Positions 21,766-32,635 of a stretch of DNA of 64,000 nucleotides are shown here, piece by piece. The notes below the pieces were generated by a model that saw nothing but the letters and a program-made list of their open reading frames with translations, did no database searches and was not told where the DNA came from. The position numbers were made by a program, and so were the translations under genes. Position 1 is the first letter of the stretch. Each line of letters opens with the position of its first letter. The DNA is from Nereocystis luetkeana (taxonomy: Eukaryota > Sar > Phaeophyceae > Laminariales > Laminariaceae): positions 7,061,661 to 7,125,660 of the forward strand of contig JARUPZ010000030.1 of the NCBI GenBank assembly GCA_031213475.1, in the 5' to 3' direction.

Positions 21766-22345
21766 GATCCGATATGAGCGGACTATCCAATCGTTTAGCA
21801 GTCGTGGTGGGTCCCCGACATCAGCGGGCCGTTAGATACGGTAGACCACTCGAGAGCACGTGTAGGTAGTGGTCCATCAGCAGTGGTTTCCCGATATGAG
21901 CGGGCCGTTAGAAAACGGAACCATTGCACAGAATAAGCGTTTGGCAATCGCGGGGGGTCGCCGAAACGAGCGGGCCGTTGTCACGGTAGGCAACCCGAAA
22001 TGCACGCACAAGTACGTACCGTAGACAGCCGATGTCGAGGTGGTCCGATATGAGCGGGCCATCCTATTCGTTTAGCAGTCGTGGTGGGTTCCCGATATGA
22101 GCGGGCCGTTAGATACGGTAGACCACTCGAAAGGGCGTTTACGTCATGGTCGATTAGTAGGGGTTTCCCCGGTAACACGGGCCGTTCGAAAACGGAACCA
22201 CTACACCGAATAATCGTTTGGCGATATATTGGGTCCCCGATCTGAGCGGGCCGTTGGAACCGAAGACCACCGAAATAGCACGCGATACTAGTGGTCGGTC
22301 AAGTGGGTTCCCGAGATGAGCGGGTCGTTAGAAACGGAACCGTGT
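21766..22345 (+). repeat. Array of double-hairpin repeats between A2 and B2
   Basis: About nine copies of a roughly 70-bp repeat centred on CCCGATATGAGCGGG next to CCGTTAGAAAACGG. Each part can fold: CCCG/CGGG and CCGTT/AACGG. Cores start near 21769, 21812, 21890, 21960, 22047, 22090, 22170, 22236 and 22308. Copies 1-4 and 5-8 are related in order at about 278 bp, so there is a higher-order unit of four. Changes in the second stem are often paired (for example CCGTTAGATACGG). Confidence 0.85.
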
Positions 22346-22417
22346 GACAGTTTAGCAATTTGTCAGATTCTCGATGTGGGCGAGTTCCTATGGATTGCCC
22401 ATGCACGGGGCGGGGGG

Positions 22418-22653
22418 GAGTTCCATTCGCGGAGCGCGAGCGGTAGGGAGGTTGGCCGCGGTTTGATATGTGTTTTCGGGGAAGGCGCTAACACGCGGGG
22501 GGGGAAAGGGGTGGCGCGGCCCCTTTTCCCAACCCCCCATTTTATTTTCTTTATTGGTGAAGGGGAAGCGGACCCACGCGGGAAAAGGAGCAGAGCAGAC
22601 CCTCCCCCCCCCCCTTTCAACTGTTTTCATAATCGAAAGCATATTTCGTGGAA
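22418..22653 (+). repeat. Split direct repeat B2 (right end of element)
   Basis: Second copy of B1, from GAGTTCCATTCGCGGAGCGC to TTTCGTGGAA. It sets the right boundary of the element. Confidence 0.86.
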
Positions 22654-22771
22654 GTCACATACACTTGTACACCGTACCGTATGTATCTGATACGTACGTG
22701 CGCTGACCTCCCCTTTTATTTCTTGTCGGAGGTGTAGACGTGCTTCAGTTATCATGTGTTCTTTTATTTGC

Positions 22772-22893
22772 TTGTTTTTTTTTTTTACCGAGGTACTTTT
22801 TCCACTCCAGGGTTTTTGGAGCCTGTCCTGCGACCATGGACTGCATTGTATTGGGGCGACGAGTTAATGTGAGAACAACAAAAACAACATCTC
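22772..22893 (+). mobile_element. LINE 3'-end fragment, copy 2
   Basis: Matches 39150-39250: TACCGAGGTA, TTTTTCCACTCCAG, GGAGCCTGTCCTGCGACCA and GTTAATGTGAGAACAACA. It ends in an imperfect CAA-rich tail, as does the longer copy at 38274. Confidence 0.75.
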
Positions 22894-23830
22894 ATAGCGA
22901 AAATCGAAAAATACCGGTGATAGGGACATGCCTAAGAAATTGTTATTGCCCACGATGAAACGCATTCGATCGCTGTTCTCAGTTTGCTTGTATTTGTTTT
23001 TGTGAAGTCGCAGTGTGAGTTGGTGCGAGTGCGGAGAGAGACCAGTCGGCACCGATACACACGGCACCTTGGCTCTCAGATTGACGTTTGCTTTTCTTGC
23101 TTGGAACTAAGAACAAAAGGCTCGCGCTTCGCGCTCGCGCGCCTCATAGTAAAATACGGATACTGTTACTATATTACGGGACAGAGTGGTATGCCATAAG
23201 CCAGTACAACAGGACGTCCCACCCCCAAACAACCAGCAAGAGGTTGTGGTTTGCCTGGTTCATATGGCGGTGACGTATACGGGAACGCACGTCTTCTGCC
23301 GATATCTGTATATTATCGCAGAATGTCCCCCCTCGCATTTAAGAAACGCCCACACGGTTCTATAGTTTAGACGTGACAAGCACACCAAGGCACTGGAATA
23401 TGTTTGAGGTACTCCCTGTTAATATTGCAGAAGATGTTGACGTACCAGCACATGATGAGTACGTACATGTTTGTTGGTGAGTATCACTATGATATTCGTA
23501 CATGTTCTTCGCCTCTCTTCTGCTCTTGATATATGACAAATACAGTAGTAGCATGCACACACACCTGTTGTTGCAAGATTGCAGGGGTGGCCCAACAGCG
23601 CAGGAGGTGATGACGCTCGTGATTTCTGTAGGCATGCTAGCGAGTGGCGCATTTTGATCCTACACAGCTCTTTTTTTCTTAAATCGGGGGGACGAAATAT
23701 ACGAGACTAACAAACATAGTGATCGACACAGATACGAACCTACTACATGTCAGTACTACACAGAGGGTTGGAAAGTAAAAACGAACTACTTTTCGTCTTG
23801 AAGTAGATGCTATTTAGACTTTTACAGACT
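22894..23830. other. Gene-poor spacer
   Basis: Only short frames of unrecognised content. No RNA gene or repeat was identified. Confidence 0.5.
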
Positions 23831-23947
23831 ATTATTAAGGGGGACCAAAATAAATAGGACCAAACATTGTTAGTCAAAATAGGGAAAGATACAGGTTTTT
23901 TTATTCACTGTAGGTCTTACTCAATATATATGGTTCCCCGTAGTATT
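23831..23947. mobile_element. MITE-like inverted-repeat element, diverged copy
   Basis: Left end ATTATTAAGGGGGACC, with AATAGGACCAA inside. The right end carries an inverted, mutated equivalent (GGTTCCCCGTAGTATTATT). Same family as 33187-33297 and 63684-63792 but clearly older. No coding capacity. Confidence 0.6.
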
Positions 23948-25175
23948 ATTATACTAGAAGAGTGGGAATGACGAAAGCAACATATCTATCTACCGTAATT
24001 GTCATTCCCATTGGTGACACAGGAGCAGCAGTGGTCTGCGGCGGGGTTTCTTGACATGTATTATTCCGCTTGTACGCACCACGGTTACGTAGTATTCAAC
24101 AATATATACTCGTGGTCGTACTATAATAAATAATACCAGGGAACCAACACCTCTCGTATTATCAAAAGCAACAAGTAAGCGAATTGCTTTTGTTCGTCTT
24201 GACGTTGATGCGAATGTGACCTTTTAGTTGGCCAGCGAAAACATGCGCTGGGTTGTTTACACATCACTCGACAGATGGACAGGTGTTTCCAACTGCCGGA
24301 ATATGTTGCGAGTATCGAAACATACGGCAAGGATCGCCACACATTAATTTAGGGGAAGTAAAATAGAATTCACTGCTGCTGTCTCCGTACCGTCGCTGTT
24401 TTCGGCCGCAGGCGGGGCAATTTGTTTTTTTCTCGTCGCAACGCGCTGCTGGTAAAGATCAGCTCACACGACGATAGACGCTTGATTTCGACATAGGCTC
24501 TGCACACGGCTGACCCGCTTCGTGGAGGGCAAGGGCAACTAGTATAGATGACGGGTCCAAAGAAGTCAGGTGGATCGATGCTCTAGGGGGCGAGAGCTTG
24601 CCGGCGGCGTCCTACGGTATCCTCCCAAACCTCAAAAAGAACTATTCTTCGCCTTTCGAGACGGATACGTAGATATTGCTATTCGTCCATCTCCTCGAAT
24701 TGCCTCTATTTTCAGTACTATTTCATTTAAATCAGCTCGCGTACTCTGTTACTACTATTAACACAACTGCTGCTACCACAACTACTATTACTTCTACCGC
24801 TACTCTTACAACAACTACTACGACTAATACTACAGCGGCCAGTAGTTTTTATCATACGCCTGACCAGAGCCCGCCACACGTAACCGGTCATCGTGTGTTG
24901 TTGTTGCTGCTGTTGCTCGGAAACACTGGGCGCGTACAAACCCTAACAAACGCCGAAACTAACTCTCTCCTGTTGTTGTTGTGGTCTGGTGCCGCGAATA
25001 AACGCGACGGGTGCGCTGCACTGCGCGTAGGACCCAAGTGTCGGAGCTGACTCTGACTGCCTTTCTTCCGTCTCTGGCCGCGGAGAGACGTGCCGAGTCA
25101 ACTCGTCTTGGTATGTTGTACTTCACAATATGACTGACTGCTGAAGCTGCTGGTGTTGCTGCTGGGCCGCTGCTG
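23948..25175. other. Gene-poor spacer
   Basis: Contains CTA/ACA-rich simple sequence around 24740-24840. Frames here are short and repeat-driven; no gene is supported. Confidence 0.5.
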
Positions 25176-25449
25176 CTGTAGTCCACGAGTACGTGTCCAC
25201 GGAGAGGTGCGCGCCGCGCGCGCTTCTCTTGGTACCCAAACCCGCGCTAGCCGGCTGTTGTAGTGCCCACAGAGAGATGCGCCCCCCGCTGACCGCTGCT
25301 GTGCCGCTGCGGCTGTAGCCTACGAGTACGTATCCACCCAGAGGTGCGCGCCGCGTGCGCTTCTCTTGGTACCCAAACCCGCGCCAGCTGCCTGTTGTAG
25401 TGGCCACGGAGAGATGCCCCCCCTGCTGACCGCGCGTCGGGCGGGAAGC
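25176..25449. repeat. 137-bp tandem duplication
   Basis: Two copies begin CTGTAGTCCACGAGTACGT (25176) and CTGTAGCCTACGAGTACGT (25313). Each contains CTTCTCTTGGTACCCAAACC. They are GC-rich and imperfect. Confidence 0.8.
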
Positions 25450-25584
25450 AACGACGCTAGTTAGTATACGGTTGTGTCACCATCCAACTCATCGATCGTT
25501 CTGCTGCTGCTCGTTGTCGTGGAGAACATCTTGGGTTCAGAGAGCTTGCTCTTCTCGTGTACCTACCTGGTGTGATATCTTAAT

Positions 25585-26095
25585 ATGTTGGTACATGGTA
25601 TAAGATGGTACTACGCCGCTTGTTATATACTATATGGAACAAACACGGTATGATTTATGGAATATGTTGGTGGTATGGTATACCTGGTATGGGAATATGG
25701 GAAAACCACCGTATGTGGTATGGTATGTGTTGACGGTATGGGACGAGAAAACAGAGTATATGGTATGGTACGTTTGCGGTATGGTACCATGGTACGATGT
25801 CGTGGATGTATTATATGGCTAAATTTTCCTGGTGGTATGGTATGGTTCAGTATATAAGGTCCGTAAGGGTCGAATACGTCGTACGAATATCATCTGTGAC
25901 GAGCTCTCGGCCATTGGAAAGTGTTCGAATATTTACGCCTTGCGGACAGACAGACAGAGAGACAGACAGGGAAAAAGAGAGACAGACAGACAGATAGACA
26001 GACAGACAGACAGGCAGGCAGGCAGGCAGGCAGACAGACAGACAGACATATTTGTATTTACTCAAACAGAGACTCAGTTCTACAAACTGAGGAGA
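25585..26095 (+). repeat. GGTATGG-rich dispersed repeat, copy 1, with CAGA microsatellite
   Basis: GGTATGGTA-type motifs fill 25585-25860. GTCCGTAAGGGTCGAATACG then leads to a CAGA/CAGG microsatellite at 25945-26049 and ACAAACTGAG. The same order in inverse orientation occurs at 58905-59260, so motif field, link and microsatellite form one repeat of about 500 bp. Confidence 0.8.
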
Positions 26096-26179
26096 TAAAG
26101 TTTTTTATGACTTCGTACTCATGTTATTTTGTGGGGTATATATAGATATCATAATAATATGCCCCCCCGAGTTTACAAG

Positions 26180-26310
26180 GTATAGGATATATCCATTTTA
26201 TGTATATGATATATCACAATATATACCCTGGTATGATATACCGCACGATATATGACATGATATATCGTATACCCTACAGATATCATATCTCATAGCGATA
26301 TATCGAAAAA
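26180..26310. repeat. AT-rich palindromic repeat, copy 2
   Basis: Shares CACGATATATGACATG and ATATATCGTATACCCTA with 14179-14278, with similar palindromes beside it. Confidence 0.65.
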
Positions 26311-27029
26311 TACCCGTGATATGGACAGGACTGAGAAATATCAACTTTCTTATTACTTCGTAGTCATGTTTCTTGGGGGGCATAGATATTTATGTTTTTG
26401 TGCGTTCTCATACGTCTTTTATTGCATGCTGTGTACATGTAATAATTACTCGGATAATAGAGGAACTACTTCGTGTCATCATAGAGCAATTTGTGTCGTA
26501 CGTATTTTGTCGTACGTATTTTGTCGCAAGACATTAGTTTACCTACTATTTATTGCTATCATCATGCAATAATGTCTGGAAGAATGGAAGAACTACTATC
26601 ATCATAGATAATTTCTCGTGTTTCTCGGGCATTTTGTTTACTCCATTTTGGTCTATACCTGGAAGATGTTCCCTTTTCTTACGTCGGAGAGAGATCGATA
26701 GAAGTCATCCTCCATACCTGGTACTGCTTTGAACTCGTCAGCTATTCAATGGTAGTGTGTTTTTTCGAGGGGGAGATTAGTTTATAATGGTTCTATCCGA
26801 GGAATAAGGGATCAAACATCACAATTTAACTCGGGCGTTTATTATCAGGATACACACATATATATATTATATATATATATCGATATTTCATTTGGACGTA
26901 TTCGATAACCATCGTCATACTATTAATGTGTCATGTGAATGTGTCTTATAGATGACGTAGTGGACCATCGTGTTTTTTGTTGTTGTTCCGTGTAGTAGGT
27001 GGACACCTCTATTGCTACCGCAGTTCACA
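26311..27029. other. Gene-poor spacer
   Basis: Contains a short TATATA tract near 26860-26880. No gene is supported. Confidence 0.5.
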
Positions 27030-27658
27030 GAGGAAGGTTGTGAGACAACCTGGTCTTTGGAACGGCAACGGGTGGAAAAATTAAAAACAGCAGAATCGAA
27101 GGTGGGGGGTTTCACACGGAACCAACTAGAGGTTTAGTACAGGGATAACACTAGAGAGACAAAGAAGACACTCGTAGCAGGATCAATCGCACTTCAAGTA
27201 AGGAAGAGAGTATAGCAGCGGAAGCAGCGACAAAACCAGAATCGATAGATATCGGGCGAAGCCAAACCGAGCAGGGGAAATTCAGACGCCGAGCAGGGAG
27301 CGGCGTAGATCCATCAGGCATCGCTTTGTTTGGGTTTCGGGTTTGGCTCAGAGTCGATAGATATCGGGCGAAGCCCAGCACGAGTAGGGGAGAGTTAGAC
27401 GCCGAGCAGGGAGCGACGTAGATCCATCTGGCATCGTTTTTTTGGGGTTTCGGATTTGTTTTTCTTTTTCTTTTTTATTTCGTTTTCGGAGGCAGGATGG
27501 TACGTCTCGGAAACCTTCCAAGTATCAACCATCACCTGGAGAAGGAGTAGGAGAAGGAGGAGAAGGACGAGGAGGGGACCTTCGAGGCAGGGGGGCCTTC
27601 GGGACCACCAGGGCCCGGAGCAGGCCAGGGGCAAGGAGCGGCCGGCGGCGTAGTTGAC

Positions 27659-29700
27659 ATGGCACCGTCAAGTGAAGGGCCAGATAACGGTAATGTGCAC
27701 AACGCTTTGGGAGGTAGTGTCATACCAGTACGTATAGTGAATTTCTCGCCGGGTGTTCGTACGTCACCAGGGAGGAAAGGGCGTAGTATAGGCCACATGC
27801 TATCACCGAGCAGGCGAGCTCGCACGCCACAGTTCGCAGAATTATTCAACACACCGACTGGGGCAATTCACAGAATTATTCAACACACCGTGTCCCTCCC
27901 CCGCGCAACAGCAACAACAATTGTTTCGCCCCCTCCAGTAGTCAGGGCCCCCCATTGGCGGGGAGAGGGAGTTCGTATAAGCAAGTGGCGGGGAGGCCGC
28001 GGGGAAATGGCTCGTACAATTCGCTGGGCGAGCAATTCGGGCAATTTTGGGCCACTAGGGACTCGTCAGGCCCGCCGCAATGGCAGCCGTGGCAGGGGGG
28101 GGGGGAGGTGGGACGGGGCGGAGGATGGTGGGGGGGCGAGGTGGTGCACTCGCAGCCGCAGCAACTGCAGGAGCAGTTAGATCCGCAGCAGTGGCACCAG
28201 CAGGGGGGGAGGGGGGGGGGGGGCAGAAGGGGGTGTGTGGAGGACGTTGGGGGGACGAGGCCGCGTTACCACGGCAGCAGCAGCAGCCAGGTCTGCCGCA
28301 ACAGCAGCAGGGGCGGACACACGAAGGTCCGGGGGGATTCGGGGGTGTAAGCCTGTGGGAGAACAACAGACCGGGACAGCGACAGATACAGCCCGGTGGT
28401 TCAAGTGGTTAACCTCAAATTCTACTTGTTTGAGTCCTGGGTTCGAGCCCCAGGTGGATCGGACTTTGACTATATTTGCAAAAATAAAAAATGATTCATT
28501 TGTTGAGAACGCCTTGCAGCGTGGGTAGGCACAATTCGATGCGAGTCGACGAGGGAAGAAAAGGCTGAAATCTTCTCGCGATGAAAATGAAGGCACGTAC
28601 CGTAGCGGGAAGGGGGGAGAAGAGCCTGCTGTGTGACCCCGGATCTGAGTTACGAGATGGAAGGAGAGAAAGAAGAAGATGTGCGAAGATAATGGAAGGA
28701 ATGAGAAAAAAAAAAAAAAACAGCAAGAGCAGTCAGGCCCGCCGCATCAGCAGTGGGAGCCGTCGTACAAACGGCGGGGGAAGTTCGAAGGAGGAAACCA
28801 GTGGGAGATAGGAGCGGCAAGGCCGCCACAGCAGCTGCAGCAGTGGCAGGCACCGGAAAAGCAGAGACACCTGAGGCCAGCCCTGGGGTGGAGGGATATG
28901 GCGGACAGAACAGACGGCACCGGATTGCAGTGGCAGTGGGGGGCACCAGAGGCAGGAGGCCCTCAGCGCGGGGAGGTCGAAGGTGTGCGGGAAGCGCCGG
29001 ATTTTGGTTCCGGGCTGCCGACCAATTGAGTGGGGGGGGTGTGGCAAGCATCCCGTTTTCGAGACGATGTGGCGGAAGGCCGGACGCCACAAGGCAGCCT
29101 GGGCAACACTGCGCGGGAACGAGTTGCCTCCGACATTCGAAACGGCAGACGTGAGGCTGACCGCCAGCGGGTTTATCATAAAGGGGGAGGGAGCGCAACA
29201 GGTGGCATCGCTGTGCGGGATAGACGTCCGAAATTTCGCACAGAAGGAACAATGTGGCGAGGGGGGAAGGCAGGTGGACGTGTCCCTGGACCTCAGGGTG
29301 AAGGCGCTGTTTCTCCTTCTGATTAAACTCGCGCAGTACGTAGTGGACAGCACCGCGCCCCCCGGGCGGGCAGCACTGCGGTGGTCGGGCCCCTTGTCGG
29401 AGCGCTTCAGGGTAGTCGCCCAAGGCATGCGGATGTTCCATGCACAGAACGCCCGGGTAGCGGCATCGAGGTAATTCCAGCTGACGTTCGCGAAGTGGTT
29501 CAATGAGGACCTGCACGAGTGGACAAAAGAGGTGACCAGGCGGTGGCTTCTGCTGCAGCAGGAACCAGCCAGCTCATTTCCTTGCCCTAGCGAGGCGGTA
29601 CCGATGCCGCTGCTTCCGTTTTCGCGGACGTACAGGGGATCTCCGCGGCACCGATCCAGCTGGTGTACACGGCGGGGTCCGGCTCTTGGATAGGAGGGGA
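27659..29700 (+). pseudogene. Gag-like region of copy 2, interrupted by a SINE
   Basis: Open stretches at 27659-28180, 27955-28350 and 28983-29474 line up with the Gag-like region of copy 1. The conserved block ending HAQNARVAASR meets a TAA at 29471. The zinc-finger segment near 29875-29940 also has a stop where copy 1 has Tyr. G runs at 28096-28106 and 28203-28220 surround the frame uncertainty. Confidence 0.65.
28395..28720 (+). mobile_element. tRNA-derived SINE, copy 1
   Basis: The head (28395-28465) has a box A-like TGGTTCAAGTGG and a perfect box B, GGTTCGAGCCC. D-arm (GGTT/AACC), anticodon-stem and T-arm (CTGGG/CCCAG) pairings can all be drawn, but the acceptor stem does not pair and position 33 is C, so it is not a working tRNA. 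A body of about 240 bp and A(15) follow. The flanks ACAGCGACAG and ACAGCAAGAG could be an imperfect target-site duplication. Confidence 0.88.
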
Positions 29701-29941
29701 AGGGGGAGGGGACGGGGGGTGAAACATCACGAAGGGTTATAAGGCGGGAAGGGGGGCGGGGGGGGCCGCCGTGGGGGACGGTGGAGACGGGGGAGCAGGA
29801 TGGGTGAAGGGGGGCAGGGGGAACAGGGAGCGGAGGGAGGGAGGGGGGGGAGGAGGCGGGGGGGCAGGGTGCACCACTGCGACGATTAGACCCGGTGGGG
29901 CGCGTGTACACACGAGCCGCAGAAAGGAAAGTCGTGCAGGT

Positions 29942-30930
29942 AACCCGATGGCTACATCACCGATGAAAAAATGGCCTGCGGTCGAAGTCTGCTCTTCTTT
30001 TTTTTCAGGCGGATGATATATCTTGTAGGGGGTTGTCGTCGAAGATGCTGCTGGGCGCAAAACTACGTTCCCATGATGGGTAGAAAGTTGTAGGGCCCAA
30101 ACAAATGCACAAATGGACTAACAGGCTCAGGATTCTCGTGTAATATATACGTCAACCATTGTACAACCACGAAATATGGATCTTGATTGCAAATCTCTCA
30201 CCAAAATTCCAAGTCGAATATGTAGCTTCCTTCAGGAAGGTGGAGTTTGTGGAGGAGTTTTGAAATTCGAAGAAGTTGGGCAGGATGGGGAGATGAGGCG
30301 AGATCAGACGTCAGCCGAAAGTGTCTAGCCACCAGCGCTGCTTGATCATAGACGGCCGATGTAACAACAGTGAGAGCTCGTAGTAGTAGTGGGCTCAGAC
30401 AATTGATCGGGCCGGAGGAACGGCAGCATGACAATACTGCCATCTGGCAGGGCCGACCGAAGGGGGGGCTGGGGCGACCGGAGGATGGACCGTCCCCGGA
30501 GGCGCCTGGAGGGCCATGGAAAATCTTCATGCACTCACCCCCGGGTCGGTGTCGCCGGCCCTGTTTCACAGTGAGAGTGAGAAAACGAGAAGCTAATTAA
30601 GAGCATCAAGCAGCCGATTGTTTGAGACAGCGCCCCGGCAAGAGACCGTACGGCAAAAAGGAAAAATAATTCACGCAGGAGCTCAGGGATGCGGCAAACC
30701 AGGGTCACTCGTCCCGTCCCCCCTCGCATGACTGACGCATCCACCCTCCCGCCCCCCGCCGCAATACGCACACAATTGAATCCCTATCGTTATCCAAGAC
30801 GTTCCACTCAGTTTTTCATGAACCACACGCCCCCCCCCTCCCCGCAAAAAAACAGCACGATATATCAGAGACCCACGCATAAGTGAATAACCAGATGAAA
30901 GGAGCACTTGGTAAATAGGACACTCAGCCT
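29942..30930. other. Gene-poor spacer
   Basis: No recognised gene. The longest frame, on the minus strand at 30198-30569, shows no domain. Confidence 0.45.
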
Positions 30931-30933
30931 GCA

Positions 30934-31190
30934 CAGAGGGCAGTATTATCCCACTTATTTGCCAATCGGGACAGTATCAGGGTTGCCGCAGGTTCAGTAC
31001 ACAGCAGGCTTGGAGTAAGCAGAGGGCCAGATTACCCCCTTCCGACGGAAACCGAGACAGTATCGCCGACGCGGAGGACTCACACCACAGCACAAAACAA
31101 CGTGAGCAGAGGGCCAGATTACCCTACTTTCACGCGAGTCGATATCGATACAGTGCCGATCCCCCTGAAGGCTCAAATCTGAAGGGCCGT
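30934..31190. repeat. Three degenerate 86-bp repeats
   Basis: Blocks starting near 30934, 31019 and 31107 share CAGAGGGC, a TTA(C/T)CC motif and GA(T/C)A(C/G)AGT further on, with heavy divergence. Confidence 0.6.
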
Positions 31191-31914
31191 CCACCCGTTC
31201 AGTAAAGAGAAATCCCTACGGCAACACAGTCCACGCACATAGCCTGGCAAAGGGAGCAAGGGCAAGCCCAGCCGCTCTTGCAGCAATTAGATGAATCCAC
31301 GCACGCTAGTTTCGGTCAACACGTGGAAGAGTAGCGGGTCGGCACGTTCTCGGCTTACTAATGCGGAGTCGCCTAGTGGAAAACAATCATAATGCATAGT
31401 ACAACAGTGGCTTGCAGAAAAGGAAAACATCGGAAAAGATTATCTTGACGCACGAGAAAGAGAACAACTGCGTTCTATGCTGGCTAGCATTTGCACAAGC
31501 ATGATGCGAGATAAGTAAGGAGTCGTGGGGGTCGTAGCTCCTGCACTATTAATAGTAGGATCTCTGGTCCCACCACCAATAGACCCCGTACACCTAAAAC
31601 GTTACTTCGGAGACCCACAAGGGTTCCTGGCGGGGGACGAGCTCGTGACATAGTTACGGGGGAGGTACCGGTGAACGCAGCAGCAAACTGGGGAAGGTCT
31701 AGAGCGCGCATTGCAGCACGGAAACTGTCAGCGAGCAATAGCCAGCTGTCTGGAAGGAAATCGGCGAAGCTATAAGACGTCATAAATGCTTTGTGATACA
31801 AAACTCCGTCGCGCACGAAAACCCTAATCTACGAGTGTCCCCGTTGGCGGCCGTGGTGACACACAATGTCAGGATCATTGATGATTAATCGCTTGGAGAG
31901 CAGAGTGTTGCGAG
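31191..31914. other. Gene-poor spacer
   Basis: A plus-strand stretch near 31440-31650 translates for some distance with one stop and resembles protein, but I recognise no family. Confidence 0.4.
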
Positions 31915-32345
31915 TTAAGGGACCCCTTCTGCCTTAGGAGATCCCCTCATATCTTGGGGGATCCCTACGAGCCTTGGGGGATCCCATCAGGCCGTAGGGG
32001 ATTCCCAACAGCCTTAGGGGATTCCCAACAGCCTTAGGGGATCCCCAATATGTGTGTATTGTGTGTGCACCCAACATGTACGAATGGTATGTGATATAGC
32101 GTCTATATCCAGTTTCTTCTTGCGAAATTATCGTCATCATTGGGGGATCCCTAACACCATTTGGGTGATATTCTAATATCATCAATGATATTGAAAAATC
32201 CCCGAATACGCTTAGGGGATGCTAACAGGATTAGGGGATCCCCACCATGTGTGGATTGTGTGTGCACCTAACATGCACAAATCGTATGTGACATCGCGTC
32301 TCTATCCAGGTTTTGCTTTCGAGATAATCGTCAACATTGGGGGAT
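31915..32345. repeat. GGGGATCCC-rich region with a duplicated block
   Basis: Six or more GCCTTAGGGGATTCCCAACA-like repeats occur at 31915-32050. A longer block then occurs twice (about 32038-32160 and 32218-32345), sharing GATTGTGTGTGCACC or ATTGTGTGTGCACC, AACATG and ATTGGGGGATC. Confidence 0.75.
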
Positions 32346-32635
32346 CTCGTAACACAATTGAGGTGATATTCTACTATAATCGATCACATTCAAAAATATA
32401 TTGGAATATCAAACACAGGGTGTCCGGGGATCCTGTTTTAAACGATGTTGTTGAAGTGTTATAGACTCAACGCGAGAGAGGCTATTCCCTAAGCCTGTTG
32501 GGTACCTGGTATCCCGCAAGCCAGTGGGACCCCCTAACCCAGCGTACGAGGTTAATTTCGGTACCACAAAAAGGTAGCATATTCCGAGGGAGCGGACCAG
32601 GACATAGGAATCTCAGTACTATCGACTGGCTAAGA
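32346..32635. other. Spacer between GGGGATCCC arrays
   Basis: No gene or repeat seen. Confidence 0.5.

Larger units (their letters stand above)
14920..22653 (+). mobile_element. Ngaro/PAT-type tyrosine-recombinase retrotransposon, copy 1 (decayed)
   Basis: Order: repeat A1, Gag-like region, reverse transcriptase, RNase H, tyrosine recombinase, repeat B1, repeat A2, hairpin array, repeat B2. Split direct repeats of the A1...B1-A2-B2 kind, with a tyrosine recombinase instead of an integrase, are known for Ngaro and PAT-like DIRS-order elements. DIRS itself has inverted repeats and a methyltransferase, neither of which is seen here. All genes point right. Every coding region has at least one frame break, and a LINE fragment interrupts RNase H, so this copy cannot move on its own. 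Confidence 0.88.
27030..29941 (+). mobile_element. Ngaro/PAT-type retrotransposon, truncated copy 2
   Basis: Corresponds to the left part of copy 1: repeat A, then the Gag-like region as far as the zinc-finger coding stretch. Similarity stops near 29941, before the reverse transcriptase. The A repeat is partly duplicated: 27355-27440 repeats the segment AGTCGATAGATATCGGGCGA to GGCATCG. A SINE is inserted at 28395. Copy 2 lacks some breaks of copy 1 (the TAG at 15782 and the frame change near 16400), which helps to show the ancestral frame. Confidence 0.85.

Noticed and set aside
21766..22345. CRISPR array
   Set aside because: Regular repeats, but spacers are related to one another, the context is a retrotransposon, and the genome is eukaryotic.
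14920..22653. Classic DIRS-1 type element
   Set aside because: No inverted terminal repeats or methyltransferase; direct split repeats fit Ngaro/PAT.
28395..28466. Functional tRNA gene
   Set aside because: Acceptor arm does not pair, position 33 is C, and the sequence continues into a repeated body with poly(A).
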